Assembly: GCF_029027965.1 (NCBI RefSeq)
Contig: NZ_CP119082.1
Span: forward strand, 1,530,001-1,594,000
Origin: Paracoccus sp. S3-43
Lineage (GTDB): Bacteria > Pseudomonadota > Alphaproteobacteria > Rhodobacterales > Rhodobacteraceae
Length of the DNA: 64,000 nucleotides
Reading direction: 5' to 3'
Shown here in pieces: positions 16,872 to 25,064 of this stretch. The notes under the pieces were generated by a model, which did not search any database, was not told where the DNA came from, and saw nothing but the letters and a program-made list of their open reading frames with translations. Numbering within the stretch: position 1 is the first letter of the stretch; each line of letters begins with the position of its first letter. A program made the translations under genes and the position numbers.

Positions 16872-17410
16872 TGGCCATGCCGTTCCCAAGCACCGATGCG
16901 CCGACCGAGGGGCGCGCCGGCAACATGCCGACGTTCGATGACCTCGACCGGTTGTCGATCAGCGAGATCGCCGACATGCCGCCTGCGCTGCTGCTCGCGC
17001 TGCAGGACGAAGCAGCGGCCGAGACCGCCGGGGTCAAGCGCCTGAAGGACCGTTTCGAGGCGGCACTGGCGCAGCGCTATGGCGCGGCGACCGAGGCCGA
17101 GCGTTCCGCCCAAGGCAAGACCTCCGGCACCGTCCGGATCGAGGATGCGGGCGTGGTGGTGATCGCCGATCTGCCGAAGAAGGTCACGTGGGATCAGGAC
17201 CGGCTGGCCGCGATGGCGACCCGGATCCGCGAGGCGGGCGACGATCCGACCCAGTATCTCGAGATTGCCTACCGTGTGCCGGAACGCCGCTTCGGGGCCT
17301 GGCCCGACGCCATGCGCGGAGGCTTCGCCGCCGCCCGGTCCGAGACCACCGGCAAATCCGTTCTCGGCCAAGCTCAATGCCGCGCTCTGGACCGCCAGGA
17401 CCGTCGCTGA
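16871..17410 (+). CDS. hypothetical phage-type protein with an aberrant C-terminus
   Basis: The first 160 residues look natural: a helical N-terminus, then KRLKDRFEAALAQRYG and RIEDAGVVVIADLPKKVTWD, and RVPERRFGAWPDAMRGGFAAARSETTGK. At about 17354 the DNA changes to tail-fibre (DUF2793) sequence in a different frame, so the last 19 residues are read from the wrong frame and stop at 17410. The proper C-terminus has been replaced by recombination. The N-terminal part may still fold. Function is unknown. Confidence 0.55.
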   Translation: MAMPFPSTDAPTEGRAGNMPTFDDLDRLSISEIADMPPALLLALQDEAAAETAGVKRLKDRFEAALAQRYGAATEAERSAQGKTSGTVRIEDAGVVVIADLPKKVTWDQDRLAAMATRIREAGDDPTQYLEIAYRVPERRFGAWPDAMRGGFAAARSETTGKSVLGQAQCRALDRQDRR

Positions 17411-18035
17411 AGGGGGCAGCGGCGATCTCTTCTATACCATGAACAAGGAGGCCGCCGGCCGCGACCTCGGGCTCACCCTCCAGACCGGCTATGTCACCAA
17501 GGCACTGATGGGCTTATTTGGTTCGGACAGGTTCCGGCTGGCGGTCTCGGCCGACGGCAGCACCTTCTTCGACGGGCTGATCGTCGACAACGCCACCGGC
17601 ATTGTCGACCAGCCCCGGCTGCCGCGCTTCAAGGGCTACACCAATTACGACAACTACGCCGCCGTCGACACTTGGACGAAGATCGGCATCAACAACACCG
17701 ACTATAACGACCAAGGGGCGTTCGATGCCGGCAACAACCGGTTCGTTGCGCCGGTCGTCGGCACCTACCACTTCGGCGCGACGCTGCTCTTCAAGTTCAA
17801 TTCCAGCACCAATGCCCGCATGCGCGGGCGGCTGGTGTTAAACGGGTCAACCGAAATCCGGGGATCGCGGGGCGAGGTCTCCGGAGCGCATGCTTCCGAG
17901 GCCACGGCACTCTGGCTGCAGACAATGGTCCCGCTCGTCCAGGGCGACACGGTCGAGCTGCAGGGTACATTTCGCGCAGCAGACGGTTATTTCGCCGCCG
18001 ATCACACGTCCTTCTGGGGCGCGAAGGTGAGGGCC
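17354..18035 (+). pseudogene. DUF2793 tail-fibre protein, C-terminal two-thirds (displaced copy)
   Basis: From about 17354 the plus strand encodes SAKLNAALWTARTVAEGGSGD, FYTMNKEAAGRDLGLTLQTG, LFGSDRFRLAVSADGSTFFDG and so on to YFAADHTSFWGAKV. This is closely similar, residue by residue, to the last 230 residues of the DUF2793 gene at 48742-49818. The N-terminal third is missing, there is no start, and the stop is lost so the frame runs into the next gene. The piece is evidence of recombination between two related prophages or prophage parts. Confidence 0.75.
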
Positions 18036-18665
18036 ATGACGAACATGAACATCGACAGCATCCGCCGCGCGATGCAAGCAAAGAGCGACCAGCTCAACGC
18101 TGAAGATCTTGTCGCCGGCCCGCGCACCATCCGCATTTCCGGCGGCACCGAGGCGGACGGCCGGATCCGGCTCAACTACGACGGCGACCAAGGACGGCCG
18201 CGGGTGCTTTCCAAGACCGCGCTGCGCATTTTGGCGGCCTGCTGGGGCGATGACCCGTCGAAGTGGCTCGGCCTTTCCTGCACCGTCTTCTGCGACGAAA
18301 CGGTGGTGTATGGCGGCAAGGCGGTTGGCGGCATCCGTGTGTCCCACGTCGAGGGCATCGCTGGCCCGCGCAGCCTGAACCTCACCGTTTCGCGCGGGAA
18401 AAAGAAGGAGCACCGGATCCAACCGCTGGTGGTGGAGCGTAAAGGCCCTGCCGACGCGTGGCGCGAACGGTTGCTTGCTGTCACCCAGGACCCCGAGAAG
18501 ACCGTCGACTGGGCTTGGGCGCAGGTCAAGCCCGAGATCCGGAAAGAGCTCGGCGGGGACGCGTTCTACAAGCAGCTCATCGAACTGGAAAAAGCCGCCG
18601 CCGCACACGCAACGAGCGACGACGCTGTGCTGGGCGATCTGAACGCCCAGATCGCCGCCGAGTAA
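18036..18665 (+). CDS. hypothetical phage-type protein, 209 residues
   Basis: Starts at ATG 18036 (after gtgagg) with MTNMNIDSIRRAMQAKSDQL. The core ISGGTEADGRIRLNYDG, LRILAACWGDDPSKWLGLS and the Lys-rich RGKKKEH are typical of an uncharacterised protein seen in early regions of Rhodobacterales prophages, possibly involved in DNA metabolism; that is inference from location. The C-terminus is helical. The displaced DUF2793 piece reads through into it in frame, so a chimeric product is possible. A terminator follows directly. Confidence 0.6.
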   Translation: MTNMNIDSIRRAMQAKSDQLNAEDLVAGPRTIRISGGTEADGRIRLNYDGDQGRPRVLSKTALRILAACWGDDPSKWLGLSCTVFCDETVVYGGKAVGGIRVSHVEGIAGPRSLNLTVSRGKKKEHRIQPLVVERKGPADAWRERLLAVTQDPEKTVDWAWAQVKPEIRKELGGDAFYKQLIELEKAAAAHATSDDAVLGDLNAQIAAE

Positions 18666-18670
18666 AAAAA

Positions 18671-18691
18671 GCCCCACCCGTAAGGTGGGGC
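18671..18691. terminator. bidirectional hairpin terminator
   Basis: Stem gccccacc / ggtggggc with loop cgtaa, preceded by aaaaaaa (a T-run on the minus strand) and followed by ctttc. It closes the phage-early-type operon on the plus strand and would be a strong terminator for minus-strand transcripts. Confidence 0.8.
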
Positions 18692-18827
18692 CTTTCGCAG
18701 GGCTAGTCGCCGCTCGCGCAGCCTAGCCCCCCATCTCTGCTGGGAGTGTCGCTGGCGGTGATGGAGTGCCCCCACTGAAGTGGTCCGCCAACTGGGATAC
18801 AAATATCCTGTTCAGGAGGACCATCAG

Positions 18828-19106
18828 ATGGCAGGCAAGCGAGACAAACCGGAAGACATCGTTCTGAAGCTTCGACAGATCGAAGTGCTTCATGGACAGG
18901 GAATGGCGATTTCCGACGCGGTGCGGCAGATCGGCGTGACCGAGCCGACGTATTATCGCTGGCGCAAGCAGTATGGCGGCATGAACCGGGATCAGCTGAA
19001 GCGTCTCAAGGAGCTTGAGGCGGAGAACCAGCGGTTGCGGCGCGCGGTGTCAGATCTGACCTTGGACAAGATGATCCTGAGCGAGGCTGCACGGGGAAAC
19101 TTCTAA
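18828..19106 (+). CDS. IS3-family transposase OrfA
   Basis: 92 residues from ATG 18828, with caggagga 10 bp upstream. KPEDIVLKLRQIEVLHGQGM and GVTEPTYYRWRKQYGGM form the helix-turn-helix DNA-binding domain, followed by a leucine-zipper-like KRLKELEAENQRLRRAVSDL used for OrfA/OrfAB multimerisation. It ends EAARGNF. A -1 shift near the end joins it to OrfB (KLLSPSRRRKCIDHVRQALG), the standard way of making IS3 transposase. Confidence 0.88.
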   Translation: MAGKRDKPEDIVLKLRQIEVLHGQGMAISDAVRQIGVTEPTYYRWRKQYGGMNRDQLKRLKELEAENQRLRRAVSDLTLDKMILSEAARGNF

Positions 19107-19138
19107 GCCCTTCGCGCCGTCGCAAGTGCATCGATCAT

Positions 19139-19954
19139 GTGCGGCAGGCGCTTGGCATATCCGAGCGCCGCGCCTGCCGCACCCTCGGGCAGCACCGCTC
19201 AACGCAACGCAAGGTTCCTTGCGGCGCCCCGGACGAAGAACGGCTGACGGAGGACATCATCGCGCTCGCTCGCACCTACGGGCGATATGGCTATCGGATG
19301 ATCACCGGACTGCTGAACAACGCCGGTTGGCATGTAAATCATAAACGCGTGGAACGGATATGGCGGCGTGAAGGGCTGAAGATCCCACAAAAGCAGGCAA
19401 AGAAGGGTCGGCTCTGGTTGAACGACGGGTCCTGCGTCCGTCTCCGACCGGAGCACCCGAACCACGTCTGGTCCTATGATTTCGTTCAGGACCGGACACA
19501 TGACGGACGGCTGTTTCGGACGCTCAATATCATCGACGAATTCACGAAGGAGGCGCTGGTGATCCGTGCAAACCGCAAGCTCAATTCCACCGACGTAATC
19601 GACGCCCTGACGGAGCTGTTCATCTTGCGTGGCCCGCCTGCGTTCATAAGGTCCGACAATGGCGCGGAATTCATTGCCAAGAAGGTGCAGGGCTGGATCG
19701 GCGCAGTTGGTGCCAAGACCGCGTTCATCGAGCCGGGTTCACCCTGGGAGAACGGGTATTGCGAGAGCTTCAACGCTCGATTCCGCGACGAACTCCTGGA
19801 CGCAGAAGTCTTCTATTCGCTTAGGGAGGCCCAGATCCTCATCGAGCGATGGCGCCGCCACTACAACACTGTCAGGCCGCACAGCTCCCTGGGATACCGC
19901 CCGCCCGCACCGGAAGCCCTCATCCCAATAGACCAGCGGCCGACGATGCACTAA
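19139..19954 (+). CDS. IS3-family transposase OrfB (DDE integrase domain)
   Basis: 271 residues counted from the first ATG at 19139; in vivo it is probably only made as OrfAB fusion by -1 frameshift near 19100. HTH_21-like GRYGYRMITGLLNNAGWHVNHKRV is followed by the catalytic core: VWSYDFVQD (Asp), FIRSDNGAEFIA (Asp) and WENGYCESFNARFRDE (Glu). The end HYNTVRPHSSLGYRPPAP is typical. All three catalytic residues are present, so the element looks functional. Confidence 0.9.
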   Translation: MRQALGISERRACRTLGQHRSTQRKVPCGAPDEERLTEDIIALARTYGRYGYRMITGLLNNAGWHVNHKRVERIWRREGLKIPQKQAKKGRLWLNDGSCVRLRPEHPNHVWSYDFVQDRTHDGRLFRTLNIIDEFTKEALVIRANRKLNSTDVIDALTELFILRGPPAFIRSDNGAEFIAKKVQGWIGAVGAKTAFIEPGSPWENGYCESFNARFRDELLDAEVFYSLREAQILIERWRRHYNTVRPHSSLGYRPPAPEALIPIDQRPTMH

Positions 19955-19987
19955 CAATCAACCCGGACCACTCCGTGGGGGCAGTCC

Positions 19988-20618
19988 AGTCATCGCCGTA
20001 GACAATACCGTAGCCAGGCTGTGGGTTCTGTTTGCTGTCCGTGCAGACAATGAGCTGTGCGGTCTTTGCGCGCATCAGCAGCTCTTTTGGGATTTCCACC
20101 AGTTCATAGCGGTGGGCGACCACCACCTGATTGTCCTTCTTGCCTTCCTTCTTCGGCAGGTATCGGAAGACCAGGATGCGCTCGTACTTCTCCATATGGG
20201 CCAACATCTTGTCCCGCAGGTCTTCCAGGGTCCAGTCGCCCTTGCCCAGCTCCATGATTTTAGAGATGTGGATCACGTCCTCTTTCGACGCCGCGGCCGC
20301 CTCTGTCTTCAGCGAGAACCGTGCATTGTCGATGGTGATGTCGTGCCCGGCGTTGCCGCGCGGCGCGAGTTCTGCCCGCCTGTTGCTGACCTTGACCGCC
20401 CCTTCCAAGGCATATTCAAATCGGTCTTTCGAGAGCGCTTGCCGGCTGAATGCGTGATGGACCTTGATAAGATCGCTGATGCTTTCGAGGACCGTTTCGT
20501 CAATGATGTCGGAGTCGTCCTCGCGATGGTTGGTGGATTCGAGTTCAAACTGTCCGCACATCGCTTCAATCCATTTGATTTGGGATTCTGTCAATTTGCT
20601 TAAATCAGGCAACGGCAT
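19988..20618 (-). pseudogene. restriction-endonuclease-like protein, 3' end cut by IS3
   Basis: From ATG 20618 the native part covers about 210 residues and ends at YGDDW, where the IS3 right end begins; the frame then reads IS sequence to a stop at 19920. The segment HDITIDNARFSLKTEAAAASKED has the D-(about 9)-x-L-K layout of the PD-(D/E)XK catalytic core found in type II restriction enzymes, preceded by HAFSRQALSKDRFEYALEGA. Later WTLEDLRDKMLAHMEKYER and LVFRYLPKKEG are helical and strand elements. I do not recognise a specificity, and no methyltransferase gene is adjacent. It is divergent from the antirestriction gene ardC, 104 bp apart. Confidence 0.45.
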
Positions 20619-20849
20619 TCTTCTCTCCAGCAGTGCGTGCCGGATCGTATCCAGGTTGGAGTCCGTAAGTCTATAGGCCCCCAGTCGCCCCTGTTCCCCC
20701 TGATGAGGAACAGGAGGCCGACATGAGCACCTACGACGACATCACCGCGAAAATCGTTGCCGCAATCGAGTCCGGCTTGGCGACCGTGACCTGCCACGGG
20801 ATTTTTCCTCCACCGTCGATTAGAGTCCGGCCCAACCTGAGGACGGACA

Positions 20850-21116
20850 ATGAAGCGAACGAGATTCACGGACGAGCAGATCATCGGCATTCTGGCCGAG
20901 CACGACGCGGGCGCGAAGTGCGCCGATCTGTGTCGGAAGCACGGGATGTCGGAAGGCACCTTCTACAACTGGAAAGCCAAGCTCGGCGGCATGACGGTGC
21001 CTGAGGCGAAGCGGCTGAAGGCGCTCGAGGATGAGAATGCCAAGCTGAAGAGGCTCTTGGCCGAGCAGATGCTCGACATGGCCGCGATGAAGGATCTGCT
21101 GGCAAAAAAATGGTGA
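20850..21116 (+). CDS. IS3-family transposase OrfA
   Basis: 88 residues: [43 protein letters not shown] forms the helix-turn-helix, then the coiled [22 protein letters not shown]. It ends at LAKKW with a TGA. The run of seven A (21104-21110) at the end allows a -1 shift into orfB, which overlaps from ATG 21110. Confidence 0.9.
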   Translation: MKRTRFTDEQIIGILAEHDAGAKCADLCRKHGMSEGTFYNWKAKLGGMTVPEAKRLKALEDENAKLKRLLAEQMLDMAAMKDLLAKKW

Positions 21117-22039
21117 CGCCCGTCGTGAAGCGCGAGGCGGTCGCGCATCTGCAGGCCCGGTTCGGGGTCTCGGAGCGGCGGGCGTGCCGGATCGCGGGCG
21201 CCGATCGCAGGATGGTCCGCTATCGGTCGCGGCGCCCGGCAGATGGGGCGCTGCGCGGACGATTGCGCGAGCTTGCCAACGAGCGGCGCAGGTTCGGATA
21301 CCGGCGGCTGTTCGTGCTGCTGCGGCGGGAAGGAGAGCCGTCTGGCATCAACCGGATCTATCGGCTCTACCGCGAAGAGGGGTTAACCGTCCGTAAACGC
21401 AGCGCCCGCCGCAAGGCGCTTGGCACCCGCGCGCCGATCCTGGTCGAGCCGCGGGCCAATGCACGCTGGTCCCTCGACTTCGTTCACGACCAGTTCGCCT
21501 GCGGGCGCCGGTTCCGGATCCTGAATGTGGTCGATGACGTGACCCGGGAATGCCTTGCCGCCATCCCCGACACGTCGATCTCGGGCCGCCGTGTCGCGCG
21601 GGAGCTGACGGCACTGATCGAACGGCGGGGGCGCCCGGGCATGATCGTCTCCGACAACAGCACGGAACTGACCTCGAATGCCATCCTGAAATGGTGCGGC
21701 GAGCATCGGATCGAGTGGCACTACATCGCGCCGGGAAAGCCCATGCAGAACGGCTTCGTCGAAAGCTTCAACGGCCGGATGCGCGACGAATTCCTCAACG
21801 AAACGCTGTTCCATAGCTTGGCCCATGCTCGCCATCTGATCGCGTCCTGGGTCCGGGACTACAACACAGAGCGGCCCCACTCGGCGCTCGGCTATCAGAC
21901 GCCGGCAGACTTTGCCCGGGCTCTGATCACCGCAATCGACCGCCCCGTTGCGCGAATGGAGGCCCATGCAAGCCGAGCCATTGCTTTTACATCGAAGACA
22001 CCCACAAATGATCACTGGGCTCCGGTCGCAACTGGATGA
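21110..22039 (+). CDS. IS3-family transposase OrfB
   Basis: 309 residues. [33 protein letters not shown] is the HTH_21 region; the catalytic core has [12 protein letters not shown] (Asp), [14 protein letters not shown] (Asp; Ser replaces the usual Gly after DN) and [15 protein letters not shown] (Glu), then [16 protein letters not shown]. The overlapping start and the A7 run indicate expression as an OrfAB fusion by -1 frameshift. IS407-group features. It lies inside ardC. Confidence 0.9.
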   Translation: MVTPVVKREAVAHLQARFGVSERRACRIAGADRRMVRYRSRRPADGALRGRLRELANERRRFGYRRLFVLLRREGEPSGINRIYRLYREEGLTVRKRSARRKALGTRAPILVEPRANARWSLDFVHDQFACGRRFRILNVVDDVTRECLAAIPDTSISGRRVARELTALIERRGRPGMIVSDNSTELTSNAILKWCGEHRIEWHYIAPGKPMQNGFVESFNGRMRDEFLNETLFHSLAHARHLIASWVRDYNTERPHSALGYQTPADFARALITAIDRPVARMEAHASRAIAFTSKTPTNDHWAPVATG

Positions 22040-22892
22040 AAGACCAGTGGCAGGTCAACCGGCAAAGGGTATGGGATGCCGTGGCATTCCCAAGGCGGGT
22101 GGCCCGTCAATGTGGCTTCGGGCCGGGCGTATCGTGGCATCAATGTTTTAATGCTGTGGGGGGAGGCCCAGGATAAGGGCTTTTCCAGCCCGCTGTGGGG
22201 GACCTTCAAGCAATGGCAAGCCGCCGGCGCCAAGGTGCGCAAAGGGGAAAAAGCGAGCCTCATCGTCTTCTGGAAAGACCTTCCCGCGAAAGACCGGGCG
22301 GAAGGCGATGAGGAAGAGGCTGGCAAGCGGTTCGTCTTGAAGACCAGTTACGCTTTCAACCTGGCCCAAACAGAGGGCTACGAGGCCCCCGGCGCCGTGG
22401 ATGCCCCGCCGCACGAGCCAAGCGCGGCCGAGCGCCTGGTGGCCGCTGCCGGCGTGGATGTCCGCTTTGGTGGCGATCGGGCGTTCTACCATCCCCGGCT
22501 CGACTATGTGCAGAGGCCGCCGCTGGCCGACTTCGTGAGCGTGCCCGCGTTCCAGAGCGTGCTGCTGCACGAAGCCGCCCATTGGACAGGCCATGCCAGC
22601 CGCTTGGAAAGGGAGTTCGGCAAAAGGTTCGGGGACGCCGCATACGCCGTGGAAGAACTCGTCGCTGAACTGACCGCCGCGTTCCTCTGTGCTGACCTGG
22701 GGGTGTCGAACCAGCCCCGCATGGACCATGCCGAATATGTGGCGAATTGGCTGCAGGTCCTGAAATCGGACTCCCGCGCGATATTCACTGCCGCTTCGGC
22801 AGCGACAAAAGCGGCGGATTTCCTGCTGGCCTCCCAAGCCGTCGAGGAAAAGGTCGATCTGGCCGCTTAATTTTTTGGATCGGCCAGAACGA

Positions 22893-22904
22893 ACCTATTT
22901 CCCT
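22893..22904. promoter_or_regulatory. 12-bp motif upstream of ssb
   Basis: acctatttccct, 20 bp before the ssb start, recurs exactly at 24448-24459 before another gene and, with one change in the last position, twice in the 13-bp repeat array (15089-15100, 15128-15139). It could be a protein-binding site shared by the element's promoters and origin. Confidence 0.4.
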
Positions 22905-22924
22905 ATCAAGCAAGGAGAGAGAGC

Positions 22925-23350
22925 ATGTCTGCAACCATCACCGCCATGGGCCGTGTCGCCCGCATGGGAGAAGTCCGCGCCGCCGGCAACACCGAAGTGC
23001 TGAATGTCCGCGTGGCCGTCGATAACGGCTGGGGCGACCGTAAGAAGACCGACTTTTTCAACCTCGGCATATGGGGCAAGCAAGCCCGGACGATGGAGGG
23101 CCTGCTGCAAAAGGGAGGCCTGATCTTCTTCACCGGCGAGTTCAGCACACGCGAATACGAATACCAGGGCGAAAAGCGGCAGGATCTCGAAATCCGCGTC
23201 GATCGCCTCGACCTCGGGCCTCGTGGCGCAGCGACGGCCGATGACCGCCGCGCCACCGAGCCCGGGCCCACACAAAACACAGGCCGTCAGGCCGGTTTCA
23301 ACGGGGCGGCGGTCACCGATCCATACGACCGGGACGAAATCCCGTTCTAA
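22925..23350 (+). CDS. ssb: single-stranded DNA-binding protein (plasmid/ICE type)
   Basis: 141 residues with a strong ribosome site (aaggagagag, 22911-22920). The OB fold covers roughly residues 1-100 (ITAMGRVARMGEVRAAGNTEVL, FFNLGIWGKQARTMEGLLQKGGLIFFTGE, RQDLEIRVDRLDL), then a flexible linker and the acidic tip DPYDRDEIPF, which recruits repair and replication proteins. The protein differs from chromosomal SSB in length and linker and lies in a typical leading-region arrangement with ardC just upstream (54 bp), where both help incoming single-stranded DNA survive. Confidence 0.9.
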   Translation: MSATITAMGRVARMGEVRAAGNTEVLNVRVAVDNGWGDRKKTDFFNLGIWGKQARTMEGLLQKGGLIFFTGEFSTREYEYQGEKRQDLEIRVDRLDLGPRGAATADDRRATEPGPTQNTGRQAGFNGAAVTDPYDRDEIPF

Positions 23351-23620
23351 CCAATGCATGGGGCACCTTTCTGGCCGGGAAACAGCGCCTGGCTCAACCA
23401 GCATCACTGAAGTCCGCGCCCCAAGCGCACCATGTTAGCGGCAAGTGATGAAAGCGCGAGTAGCTCACGAGACGAGTAGCCCGGTTCCCGCCGGGTGTCA
23501 TACCAACCGTCGGGTTTGCGGCGGACATGCTGGCGCGAACGCATGAGTGAAGTGTCGCGCGAGAGGGCGGTTCCGATGGAGTCGCACTTCTTATTTCACC
23601 CATATCATAGGAGGGCCGCC

Positions 23621-24073
23621 ATGTTTTGGTGGGGTCGTATCAACGCGTTGCTGGCAATTTTCGCGTTTGGCGGTTCGTTTATCGCCATCATTTCTCAAAC
23701 CTGGGAGCTTCTGGCGCTGGTTTGGATTCTGGTGATTCTGCTGCGCATCGCCCTGAAAATCGTGAATCTGCTCTACACCGCGATCACCGGTCGTGCGCTC
23801 ATCTACGATGTCCAGGTCCAGGGACACGCGCCCCGCCGCCGCCGGCACAATGACGAGGGGTCCTGGACGATGAGTAGCCTCGCACCGTGGCGCCGCCTGG
23901 GTGCCGCTCTGGAGTGCCGGCTGGATGTGCGTTTCGCCCTCCGGCGTGTTTCGCGCGCGGCGGTGGAAGAAACGCCCCCGGTCATGCGTATGCCTAGCGC
24001 AGAGGCGCTTGCCCTATTCGACAGGGAGGTGCCAAAAATAGTAGATATTGCAAAGGAATTTTCGGATGGCTGA
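23621..24073 (+). CDS. small membrane protein, unknown
   Basis: The start at ATG 23621 is set by taggaggg at 23608-23615; upstream in-frame starts lack such a site. 150 residues with a membrane pair: LLAIFAFGGSFIAII (about 9-23) and ELLALVWILVILLRIAL (about 28-44), followed by a basic cytoplasmic region (RRRRHN) and a helical C-terminus. No family recognised. It overlaps the next gene by 8 bp and is likely part of a plasmid-type operon. Confidence 0.55.
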   Translation: MFWWGRINALLAIFAFGGSFIAIISQTWELLALVWILVILLRIALKIVNLLYTAITGRALIYDVQVQGHAPRRRRHNDEGSWTMSSLAPWRRLGAALECRLDVRFALRRVSRAAVEETPPVMRMPSAEALALFDREVPKIVDIAKEFSDG

Positions 24074-24364
24074 TTTGATGCTGCTTTGGCGGACGTGGGA
24101 GCACACAGGCGGGGCTTTGACGGCGGCGTGTCGGCAGGACATGCACGACCGGGTGCTGGCGTTCGACCGCGGGGCCACTTACGCCGAAAAATCGCAGATG
24201 ATGCGGCAGTGCCCGGTCTACCCCCAAGCCGCTTGCCTACCGTTTTGGGCATCGAGGATCCGCGCACCGTAGCGGCGTTCAAGGACGCCAAGTCGCATGA
24301 ACGGCAGATGATCGTCTGTCTGCGGGTTGCATTGGAGCAATGGCAGGCGGCGCAGGGTGTTTAA
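24066..24364 (+). pseudogene. hypothetical protein, probably frameshifted
   Basis: The frame from ATG 24066 reads MADLMLLWRTWEHTGGALT and AFDRGATYAEKSQMMRQCPVYPQ, then turns into low-likelihood sequence and stops at 24272. The natural continuation (PTVLGIEDPRTVAAFKDAKSHERQ to WQAAQGV, stop 24364) lies in another frame; the shift falls in or near the C5 run at 24220-24224. Either a lesion or a sequence error. No family recognised. A terminator follows 8 bp after the stop. Confidence 0.45.
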
Positions 24365-24371
24365 CGAGTAT

Positions 24372-24399
24372 GGGGCGCCTTCGGGCGCCCCTTTTTTTT
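24372..24399 (+). terminator. rho-independent terminator
   Basis: Stem ggggcgcc / gggcgcccc with loop ttc, followed by eight T (24392-24399). Ends the ssb-side operon. Confidence 0.92.
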
Positions 24400-24447
24400 A
24401 TGGCGTGGCGCCTAATTGACACCCGATTTTTGCATGGCTGTTTTTGG

Positions 24448-24459
24448 ACCTATTTCCCT
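24448..24459. promoter_or_regulatory. 12-bp motif, second exact copy
   Basis: acctatttccct, identical to 22893-22904, located 24 bp before the ATG at 24483 and after a terminator, thus in a promoter or leader position. Confidence 0.4.
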
Positions 24460-24482
24460 CTGCGAAGGAAAAACAATGGCCG

Positions 24483-24743
24483 ATGGGCCGCAGGGAGGAA
24501 GACATCGACGACAAAACCAAAGAGCAGCGCATTGCGGAAATCCGCGCGCGCATCAACCAATCCCCCATCAAGGATGAAGATGGGCGAGAGGGCGTTCTGG
24601 TGTCTTGCACCCTGGCCGATGGGCGCCAGGTCGGCACTCGGGCCTGGGGCGACGCTACCGATTGGTTTGTGGATCTGGCTATAAACCACGTCGCGCACAC
24701 TGTTCTGCATCGGGAAGAGGTGCTGGAAGGGGGTGCGGCATGA
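24483..24743 (+). CDS. hypothetical protein, 86 residues
   Basis: Starts at ATG 24483 (MGRREEDIDDKTKEQRIAEIRARINQ) with gaagga about 20 bp upstream, a rather weak position. The charged helical N-terminus is followed by EDGREGVLVSCTLADGRQVGTRAWGDATDWFVDLAIN. No family recognised. It overlaps the next gene by ATGA, so the two are coupled. The gene follows a terminator and has the 12-bp motif in its leader. Confidence 0.55.
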   Translation: MGRREEDIDDKTKEQRIAEIRARINQSPIKDEDGREGVLVSCTLADGRQVGTRAWGDATDWFVDLAINHVAHTVLHREEVLEGGAA

Positions 24744-24907
24744 GCACGCCCACGAGCAAAACCCTCCCGCCGCAGCCCCCAGCCCAGGGTGGGCGGCCTT
24801 GCGTCAGCCTGGTGGGCTTTGACGCCGATCGGTGGGCGCGAATGGAGGAGCTCTTGCGGGATATCGATTGCGACTCAGCCGATGCAGAGGGCGATCTGAT
24901 TTTTTAG
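24740..24907 (+). CDS. hypothetical protein, 55 residues
   Basis: A short coupled gene (ATGA overlap with the previous one). The N-terminus is Pro-rich (TSKTLPPQPPAQGGRP) and the rest is VSLVGFDADRWARMEELLRDIDCDSADAEGDLIF. No family recognised. Coupling supports coding. Confidence 0.5.
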   Translation: MSTPTSKTLPPQPPAQGGRPCVSLVGFDADRWARMEELLRDIDCDSADAEGDLIF

Positions 24908-24911
24908 CGGC

Positions 24912-24939
24912 CCGAGCAAAAACCGAGCAAAAACCGAGC
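24912..24939 (+). repeat. 11-bp direct repeats
   Basis: ccgagcaaaaa twice (24912-24922, 24923-24933) and a third partial ccgagc. The period of 11 bp is close to one DNA turn. It lies just behind the last plasmid-type gene and before the boundary to the metal-resistance block. Confidence 0.7.
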
Positions 24940-25064
24940 GATTTTCCGCCTACCGCGGCCCCGCCTTCCACCTAACCCTTTGATGCAGATCGCTATTCCA
25001 TCCAACCCATTAGGGAAAAATGGCGGAGGGGAAGGGCCTGAAAGACAACCTTCTCCACCTCAAG

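Larger units (their letters stand above)
18764..19987 (+). mobile_element. IS3-family insertion sequence, first copy
   Basis: About 1.22 kb with imperfect inverted ends: ggagtgcccccactgaagtgg at the left and, read inward from the right, ggactgcccccacggagtgg. It holds orfA and orfB of an IS3-type transposase. No clear target duplication is seen. Insertion removed the 3' end of the minus-strand restriction-enzyme-like gene. Confidence 0.8.
20787..22057 (+). mobile_element. IS3-family (IS407-like) insertion sequence, second copy type
   Basis: 1271 bp with inverted ends tgacctgccac at both sides, flanked by a perfect direct repeat ACCG (20783-20786 and 22058-22061). It carries overlapping orfA and orfB with an A7 slippery run at their junction. 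It differs from the IS3 element at 18.8-20.0 kb in sequence and ends. The intact target duplication points to recent insertion. Confidence 0.9.
20723..22870 (+). pseudogene. ardC: ArdC-type antirestriction protein (DUF1738), split by IS3
   Basis: The first 21 codons (MSTYDDITAKIVAAIESGLAT) lie before the second IS3 element and the remaining protein follows it (MPWHSQGGWPVNVASGRAYRGIN onward to EEKVDLAA at 22870). Deleting the IS and one copy of the 4-bp target duplication ACCG joins ...GLAT and GKGYGMPWH in one frame, so the gene is otherwise intact at about 290 residues. The N-terminal ssDNA-binding DUF1738 domain is followed by a zinc metallopeptidase motif HEAAHWTGHASRL and a Glu in AVEELVAELTAAFL. 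ArdC homologues protect plasmid DNA from restriction during entry. The next gene is ssb. Confidence 0.85.
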
